From: Aeromonas dhakensis
GTDB lineage: Bacteria > Pseudomonadota > Gammaproteobacteria > Enterobacterales > Aeromonadaceae
Length of the DNA: 64,000 bases
Reading direction: 5' to 3'
NCBI RefSeq assembly: GCF_000820305.1
Contig: NZ_CDBH01000022.1
Location: 62,001-126,000 of the forward strand
Shown: positions 58,376-64,000 of the stretch, piece by piece
Position numbering within the stretch: position 1 is the stretch's first letter
Layout: each line of letters begins with the position of its first letter
Made by a program: the position numbers and the translations under genes
The notes under the pieces: generated by a model
Seen by the model: the letters and a program-made list of their open reading frames with translations, nothing else
Told to the model about the DNA's origin: nothing
The model's database searches: none

Positions 58376-58734
58376 AATCACCCCATTCCTTGGATGAAAA
58401 CGCCGTAATTATCGCCATCCTGCAGTTATCGGTATCAGCCGCTGTCATTACTATGGTTATTTTAAGCTCAGGATTATACGTAGTTTTCTTTCAAAAAAAT
58501 GAGAAACACCTCTCTTTTTAGGTATTAACCCCAAAGTTTTTAAGTTTTTTATCAAAAATATTTAATAAGAATTATTCACGGATAGAAGAATGTGGTGATT
58601 GAGTTCAAAAAACTAATCCGAATGTCATGGTGAGTCAGTTGTTGCAGGATCGAGGGCTGACCGGTGTCGTGCAGGAGAGTCGGCAATCCCTGCTGGTTGA
58701 TGTGGTAATAACTATTGAAACCAAAGCATTTTTT

Positions 58735-58765
58735 CATAAAAAAAGGGGCCTGCATGGCCCCTTTT
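58735..58765 (-). terminator. Terminator after the chemoreceptor gene
   Basis: A 10-bp perfect stem (AAAAGGGGCC / GGCCCCTTTT) with a five-base loop is followed on the minus strand by seven T residues in all. Confidence 0.85.
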
Positions 58766-58776
58766 GTCGATCTGCA

Positions 58777-60654
58777 TCAGATGCGGAACATGCCGACCTG
58801 ATTGCTCAGTTCACCTGAAATATTTTTAAGTTGTTCAGAGAGATGGCGTGAGCTGTCGGCATCGACCGCCAGCTCGTCCGAGACGTCCTTGACCGCCTGG
58901 ATGTTGCGGCTCACCTCGTCGGTAACGGCCCGCTGCTCCTCGGCGGCGCTGGAGATCTGGGTCGCCATGTCGGAGATCTGGTTGATGGAGGCGGTGATCT
59001 GCTCCAGTGCCTGGGTGGCATCGTTGGCATCTTCCACGCTGTTCTGGGCCAGCAGCTGGCCTTCATGCATGGTGCTGACGGCGCCCTGGGTGTTGCGCTG
59101 CAGGGTCTCGATCATGTTGCGGATCTCGACGGTGGAGCTGTGGGTACGCTGTGACAGTACCCGCACCTCGTCGGCCACCACCGCGAAACCGCGACCCTGC
59201 TCGCCGGCACGGGCTGCCTCGATGGCGGCGTTCAGTGCCAGCAGGTTGGTTTGCTCGGCGATGCCCTGAATGGTAGAGAGGATGGTGTTGATCTCCTGAG
59301 CGTTCTTCTCCAGCTCCTGGATTATGCCGGAAGCCTGTTTGACCTGGGTGGCGAGATCCGTGATGGAGCGCTGGTTGCGGGCGATCACCTGCTTGCCGTG
59401 CTCACAGCTGCTGGAGGAGCTGCGGGCCGCATCGGCAGTCTGCTCGGCGTTGCTGGCCACTTCCACCGCGGTGGCGGACATCTCGTGCACCGCAGTCGCG
59501 ATCTGGGAGATCTCGTTTTGCTGGCGGGCCAGACCCTGGCTCGATTTCTCCGCCATGTTGTGGGACGACTTGGCCTGCTGGTTCAGTTGCCCGGAGGAGT
59601 TGGAGATGTCCTGCACCATCACGTGGATGCGGTCGATGAAGGTGTTGACGTGTTTGGCGACTATGCCCACTTCGTCTTCCCGCTCGATCTTGACGCGGCG
59701 GGTCAGATCCCCGTTGCCGCGGGAGAGATCGGCAATCGCCTCGCCCAGGGTCTTCAGCGGTGCCAGGGAGCCGCTGATGGCGACGTAGGAGAAACCGGCC
59801 ACGATGAGGATGGTCAGCAGACCTTGCAGCAGGGCGGAGGTGATCATGCGGGAGACGGACTGGTAGGCGACCGCTTCGTCCACCACGATGCCGAAATACC
59901 AGTTGGTGTTCGGGATCTCGGTCAGGTCGAATACGCTGGGTTTGCCGCTGATCTCCATCTCGGAGATGGTGTTGTCATGGGCCAGTTCGTTGACCTTGGC
60001 TGCGGTCAGATCGGGGGAGAGGGCGGTGGCCGGCTTGAGCGCCAGCTCCTTGTCCGGGTGGGCGATGATGGTGCCATTACCGTCAACCAGGATGGCGTAG
60101 GTACCTTCCGAATTGAGGGCAAGCACATCGCGTACCAGGGCATCGATGGAGACGTCACCGGCGATGACCCCCTGGGTGTTGCCCCGGGTGAAGGGCTCGG
60201 CGATGGTGATGATCAGCTGACCCGTGGTGATGTCGGCGTAGGGCGAGGTGATGGCCAGCTTGCCGGCTGCCATGGCGTCCTTATACCAGGGACGTTGACG
60301 GGGGTCATAGCCGGCCGGCAGGTCGGTCGGCTTGCTCTGGATCATCTTGCCATCCTTGGTGCCCACGTAGACCAGGTCGAAGTTGCCTGCGTTCATGGTC
60401 TGGGCCAGATGGCTGATGGGTTCGTCTTCCTTGGCGAAGGCCTCCTTGGTGGCGGTGACCATGCCGATGCGGGCATCCAGCCAGCGGGAGATGCCTTTGA
60501 CATTCGAGACCGAGCTGTCGTCGATGAAGCTCCAGATCAGACGCCGGGTCTCGCTTTTCAGTTGACTTGTGTTGTACCAGACCTGCAGGCCTGTGATGAC
60601 CAGGATAATGACCCCGATGGCGAGGACAAGCTTGTTCTTAATGGATAAGTTCAT
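58777..60654 (-). CDS. Methyl-accepting chemotaxis protein with dCache sensor
   Basis: A receptor of 625 aa. One membrane helix (about 8-28) is followed by a periplasmic dCache domain (about 35-265, with [17 protein letters not shown] and [10 protein letters not shown]), a second helix (about 275-297), HAMP (about 298-350) and a long cytoplasmic coiled signalling domain. The hairpin tip is EIARA-type: [25 protein letters not shown]. The [10 protein letters not shown] stretch resembles amino-acid-sensing dCache receptors, but the ligand is not assigned. The cytoplasmic domain has no C-terminal pentapeptide. Confidence 0.92.
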   Translation of the reverse strand: MNLSIKNKLVLAIGVIILVITGLQVWYNTSQLKSETRRLIWSFIDDSSVSNVKGISRWLDARIGMVTATKEAFAKEDEPISHLAQTMNAGNFDLVYVGTKDGKMIQSKPTDLPAGYDPRQRPWYKDAMAAGKLAITSPYADITTGQLIITIAEPFTRGNTQGVIAGDVSIDALVRDVLALNSEGTYAILVDGNGTIIAHPDKELALKPATALSPDLTAAKVNELAHDNTISEMEISGKPSVFDLTEIPNTNWYFGIVVDEAVAYQSVSRMITSALLQGLLTILIVAGFSYVAISGSLAPLKTLGEAIADLSRGNGDLTRRVKIEREDEVGIVAKHVNTFIDRIHVMVQDISNSSGQLNQQAKSSHNMAEKSSQGLARQQNEISQIATAVHEMSATAVEVASNAEQTADAARSSSSSCEHGKQVIARNQRSITDLATQVKQASGIIQELEKNAQEINTILSTIQGIAEQTNLLALNAAIEAARAGEQGRGFAVVADEVRVLSQRTHSSTVEIRNMIETLQRNTQGAVSTMHEGQLLAQNSVEDANDATQALEQITASINQISDMATQISSAAEEQRAVTDEVSRNIQAVKDVSDELAVDADSSRHLSEQLKNISGELSNQVGMFRI

Positions 60655-60786
60655 GTTTACATCCTTGTGAGCTTCAGTCTGCGATGTGTGGTTTTATTGT
60701 TATGGGCCAACACTGTATCGGCCAAAGTCGAACTTTTTGTATCCCGGTGCGCCATTAAATTTATAGCTTAAATCAGCGGTTATCGA

Positions 60787-61497
60787 TCACCCCCGACACA
60801 ATGAGTCCAATTTGGCGGATGGCAGAAAGCGATCCGGCCGGTTGGTGAAGATGCCGTCGACGCCGATGGCAGCCAGCATAGCCTGATCGGCAGGATCATC
60901 GACCGTATAGACCAGTACCCTGAGCCCGCGATCGTGGGCATCCTGTACCAGCTGTTGATCGACAAAATCCACGTCGCAGTTGAGTGACCAGGCCCCCAGC
61001 TCGGCCGCAAAGGCCGCCTGGGTGAGGGGAATGGTGGAGGTGAGCGCCCCCAGCCGGATCTCGGGGCGCAGGGCGGCGAAGCGGGCAAGCTCGGGATGGT
61101 GGAAGGAGGAGACGACCCACTGGGCGGTCGTGAAGCAAAGCTCGGCCTCGGCACGCCGGATCAGTCGGGCTACCTCGTCGGCTGTTTGTGCTCCTTTCAA
61201 CTCGATATGCAGCTCGGCCTGGCCGGCGATGGCCTCCATCACCTGCCACAGGGTCGGGATCCCCTCTCCCTCGCCGGCATTCAGGCTTTCCAGATAGGTG
61301 CGTGACTGGGCCATCAGCACGCCGCGGCCGTCGGTGCAGCGCTCCAGTCTTCGGTCATGGAAGACCCACAGCTCGCCGTCGGCCTGCTGCACGTCGATCT
61401 CGATGGCTTCAGCCCCCAGCGTCAGCGCCAGCCGGATGGCCTTGAGGGTGTTCTCCGGTGCCAGTCCGCTGGCGCCGCGATGGGCGATGATCTGCAT
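60787..61497 (-). CDS. ugpQ: Glycerophosphodiester phosphodiesterase
   Basis: A TIM-barrel phosphodiesterase of 236 aa without signal peptide, hence the cytosolic UgpQ type. Catalytic residues lie in IAHRGASGLAPENT (His, Arg, Glu) and IEIDVQQADGELWVFHD (Glu, Asp, His). It hydrolyses glycerophosphodiesters to glycerol-3-phosphate and an alcohol. The gene lies 22 bases after the large MscS-type channel gene. Confidence 0.9.
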   Translation of the reverse strand: MQIIAHRGASGLAPENTLKAIRLALTLGAEAIEIDVQQADGELWVFHDRRLERCTDGRGVLMAQSRTYLESLNAGEGEGIPTLWQVMEAIAGQAELHIELKGAQTADEVARLIRRAEAELCFTTAQWVVSSFHHPELARFAALRPEIRLGALTSTIPLTQAAFAAELGAWSLNCDVDFVDQQLVQDAHDRGLRVLVYTVDDPADQAMLAAIGVDGIFTNRPDRFLPSAKLDSLCRG

Positions 61498-61519
61498 GTT
61501 GTGCTCCTGTGAGGGCGAC

Positions 61520-64000
61520 TCAGGCCCGGCTCAGACGAATGTCGATCTGCTGGTGCGGCAGCCCCAGCCCCTGTTGCTGCAGTTTCTCCAGCACCAGCGA
61601 GTGGACCTCGTGGGTGATGGGCATGCGGTGATCCATGCTGTTGACGTAGAGCCGGATCTCGTAGATCAGGGCCGAGTCGGTGAATTCGATCAGGAACACC
61701 TCGGGGGAGGGGGTCTCCAGTACCAGGGTGGAGGCCTTGATCGACTCTTCCAGAATAGTCTGTATCTTTCTCGGCTCCTGGGTCAGGCCGATGCGGATAC
61801 GCAGCCGTACCCGGGTGATGGCGTCGGACAGGGACCAGTTGATGAACTGCTCGGTGATGAAGGCCTTGTTGGGGACGATGATCTCCTTCCTGTCCCAATC
61901 CACTATGGTGGTGGCGCGGGTCTTGATCTTGGTGACGGTGCCGGTTAGCTCGCGGATGGTGACTGTGTCGCCGAGCCGGATCGGTTTCTCGAACAGTATG
62001 ATGAGGCCGGAGACGAAGTTGGCGAAGATCTCCTGCAGACCGAAACCCAGGCCCAGAGAGAGGGCCGCCACCATCCACTGCGCCTTGGACCAGTCGATGC
62101 CGAGAATGGAGAAGCCGGTCAGTGCCCCCACCACCAGCACTATGTACTTGGTCACTGTGGTGATGGCAAAACCGGTGCCGGGAGAGAGGCTCAGGTGCTG
62201 GAGCAGGGTCAGCTCCATCAGGCCCGGCAGGTTGCGGGCGGTGACCACGGTCAGGATGAAAGTGAAGGCCGTCAGCATCAGATCCTGCAATGTGATGGCG
62301 ACGACCTGCTCGATGCCGCCGATCTTGCTGCTCACCTGCCACACCTCGATGCTGCGCAGGAAGCTGAACGCCGAGTTGAGTTCGGACCACTGCACCACCA
62401 CCAGCATGGTGAAGCCCAGCATCAGCAGGGTGCGCACCAGTCCGAGGGACTGGGCACTGATGGTGTCCAGATCCAGTTCGGTGTCCTCCACCACGTCCGG
62501 GATCTCGGAGCTGAGCTCGTCGTGTCCCTCTTCCCGGCCGCGCTGGGCCAGGATCTCGGCGCGCTTGCTCTTGGCTCGCTCGAAGGCGAGGCGGCGGCGC
62601 TGGATCAGCATCCAGCGGTGCGCCAGATAGTAGACGAGCAGGCAACCCAGCCCCATCAGCAGGCTCAGCTCCAGCTGGCGCAGCAGGATGCGGGAGGTAT
62701 AGAAGTAGCCGAGCAGGGAGCCGATCACCGCCAGCAGCGGCGCCAGCATCAGGCTGTTCCAGATGAAGTGGTGCAGCAGGTGGGGCTTGCTCATGTCGGC
62801 CTGGCCCCAGGTGAGCGGCAGCCGCTCCCGGTTGAGGCGGGCAAAGAACAGCAGCAGCCAGAGGGCGCCGACGATGAAGGCCAGCCGGCCGAGGGAGTCG
62901 TAGAAGGCGTGCTCCTGATAGCTGTTGGCCATGCCCTGCACGAAGAAACTCGGGATGATCACCAGCAAGAGGGTGCGAAACTGGCTCCACACCTTCTGCA
63001 CCCGCTCCTTCTGCCAACGAAAATGGAGGATCAGGATCCCCTTCTCCAGCGTCAGGTGACGCGCCATCAAGAGCGCCAGCAGCAGGAACCAGATCTCGCC
63101 GAGGCCGCGGGCCACCGCCACCGCGAACGGGTATTGCCAGGCGCCGTCGAGCAGGCCGCGCACCATCAGCACCATGGCGGGCAGCGGCAGGGAGGCCAGC
63201 AGAGAGCGCATCAGCAGCCGGCTGGTGAGGCTGAACTTGTCCTGGGTCACCTTGCCGATGCGGGGCGCTATGTACTGGCTGTAGTGGGTCAGGTGGCGAG
63301 CCAGCTTGAACCAGCACCAGGCCAGCACCAGGATGCCGATACCGGCGAAGGTGAGGGTGATGGGGTTGTTCTCGGCGATGGCCTGGGGCAGTTGCAGCCA
63401 GTTGACCGGGTTGAGGGCGAGGCCGAGGGCGGCCGGCACCCCGAGCAGCACGGCCGGGGTGAGCGGGCGCACGTCCGGCATCCAGAACAGGTGGCTGGCG
63501 CTGAGCTCGCGGATTTCGTCGATCTTGCTGTTCTGGCGGCTGTAGAGCAGCTTGAGCCGGGTCTGCTCCTGAATGAGGCTGTCGGCGGCGTCGTTGAGTC
63601 GGGTCAGCAGCTGCCGTCTGGCCTTGAGCAGGTTGTCGAGCACCGCCAGCTGGGCGCGATCCAGGGTGATGCCGTCGGTGGCCAGCAGCTGATCGCGCAG
63701 CTGACGTGGATCCTTGAGGGCATCCTGCTCGGTCTCGTACTGGTATTTGGCCATGCGGGCGTTGACGATGGCCGACTCCAGCTTGTCGAGGGGGAAGTAG
63801 GCGGGCAGATCCGAGAGCTTGCTGCGCAGGTTCTCGCCATAGGCGTTGCTGATCTGCAGCCACTCCAGTTGCTCGCGCACCGAGTTGACCAGGTCGTTCA
63901 GGGTCGAGAGGTTCGTGTCGATCACCCGCTGCTCGTCCTGCACCCGCTCAATCTGATCTTCGAGCGCGCCGAGCTGGATGGAGAGCGCCTGGTTCTGCTG
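61520..64000 (-). CDS. Large MscS-family mechanosensitive channel, C-terminal part (5' end outside window)
   Basis: The frame runs to the window edge, so about 827 C-terminal residues are visible; the gene starts outside. There is a periplasmic coiled region, then about ten membrane helices, and a MscS pore domain with ANFVSGLIILFEKPIRLGDTVTI and NKAFITEQFINWSLSD, then a cytoplasmic domain ending LGLPHQQIDIRLSRA. This matches the MscK/MscM type that releases solutes on hypo-osmotic shock. MscK and MscM cannot be told apart from this part. Confidence 0.9.
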   Translation of the reverse strand, partial: QQNQALSIQLGALEDQIERVQDEQRVIDTNLSTLNDLVNSVREQLEWLQISNAYGENLRSKLSDLPAYFPLDKLESAIVNARMAKYQYETEQDALKDPRQLRDQLLATDGITLDRAQLAVLDNLLKARRQLLTRLNDAADSLIQEQTRLKLLYSRQNSKIDEIRELSASHLFWMPDVRPLTPAVLLGVPAALGLALNPVNWLQLPQAIAENNPITLTFAGIGILVLAWCWFKLARHLTHYSQYIAPRIGKVTQDKFSLTSRLLMRSLLASLPLPAMVLMVRGLLDGAWQYPFAVAVARGLGEIWFLLLALLMARHLTLEKGILILHFRWQKERVQKVWSQFRTLLLVIIPSFFVQGMANSYQEHAFYDSLGRLAFIVGALWLLLFFARLNRERLPLTWGQADMSKPHLLHHFIWNSLMLAPLLAVIGSLLGYFYTSRILLRQLELSLLMGLGCLLVYYLAHRWMLIQRRRLAFERAKSKRAEILAQRGREEGHDELSSEIPDVVEDTELDLDTISAQSLGLVRTLLMLGFTMLVVVQWSELNSAFSFLRSIEVWQVSSKIGGIEQVVAITLQDLMLTAFTFILTVVTARNLPGLMELTLLQHLSLSPGTGFAITTVTKYIVLVVGALTGFSILGIDWSKAQWMVAALSLGLGFGLQEIFANFVSGLIILFEKPIRLGDTVTIRELTGTVTKIKTRATTIVDWDRKEIIVPNKAFITEQFINWSLSDAITRVRLRIRIGLTQEPRKIQTILEESIKASTLVLETPSPEVFLIEFTDSALIYEIRLYVNSMDHRMPITHEVHSLVLEKLQQQGLGLPHQQIDIRLSRA

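Larger units (their letters stand above)
58260..58776. other. 517-base AT-rich control region between the chemoreceptor and frdA
   Basis: The stretch is much more AT-rich than its surroundings and holds no convincing gene; one 63-aa frame is only a chance opening. It contains the frdA ribosome site, the FNR-like site at 58362-58375 and the chemoreceptor terminator near 58735-58765. Confidence 0.6.

Noticed and set aside
58627..58818. 63-aa frame in the frd-chemoreceptor gap
   Set aside because: It runs through the chemoreceptor terminator and into its 3' end, with no ribosome site.

Overview
The window looks like a chromosomal segment of an Aeromonas-type gammaproteobacterium. It is GC-rich, with dense operons and ATGA-type stop/start overlaps. 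It carries the cell-envelope/lipoate cluster lipA-lipB-ybeD-dacA-rlpA-mltB-rodA-mrdA-rlmH-rsfS-nadD-holA-lptE-leuS, the lnt-corC-ybeY-phoL-miaB cluster with divergent ubiF, and a frdABCD operon, all in the order known from enteric and related genomes. The genus is inferred from gene order and protein similarity recalled from memory; no database was searched.

Layout. 1-4080 (+): the recJ 3' end, a MerR-methyltransferase fusion, a GNAT, an unrecognised membrane protein and a lone nqrE-like gene. 4088-19503 (-): a small hydrolase, then the long lipoate / peptidoglycan / ribosome-maturation / LPS-assembly / leucyl-tRNA synthetase run. 19649-20343: zinc-ribbon ybeL, then a 158-bp palindromic repeat and a terminator. 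20368-26096 (-): lnt, corC, ybeY, phoL, miaB. 26364-30025 (+): ubiF, an isochorismatase-like hydrolase, a cold-shock/excalibur membrane protein and a PAS-GGDEF protein. 30083-34496: a LysR regulator, a small ORF with a HAD phosphatase, a nitroreductase, and a GGDEF gene broken by one frameshift. 34706-40856: a glycine-zipper protein, a 2-hydroxyacid dehydrogenase, two poorly known envelope genes, EF-P with its arginine rhamnosyltransferase EarP, and guaC.

The accessory-looking part is 41262-54856. It starts with a retropepsin-like protein, followed by a probable type III secretion chaperone and a lipase-domain effector, with no secretion apparatus nearby. Next come a QseBC-like two-component system and a tightly overlapped five-gene operon: thermostable-hemolysin family protein, AMP-ligase, haem-oxygenase-like oxidase, SDR and a TPR-like lipoprotein or periplasmic protein. 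That operon looks like an undescribed small-molecule or lipid pathway. A CTTAAG-N5-CTTAAG box of the PmrA/QseB type sits just upstream, so the adjacent two-component system may control it. After this come a methyltransferase, a YcaQ-like winged-helix protein, a solute-binding protein, and a TetR / PhlG-like hydrolase pair around a 31-bp perfect operator.

54966-64000 (-): frdDCBA with a candidate FNR site, a dCache chemoreceptor, a glycerophosphodiester phosphodiesterase and the 3' part of a large MscS-type channel that runs off the window. No rRNA, tRNA, CRISPR array or insertion sequence was recognised.
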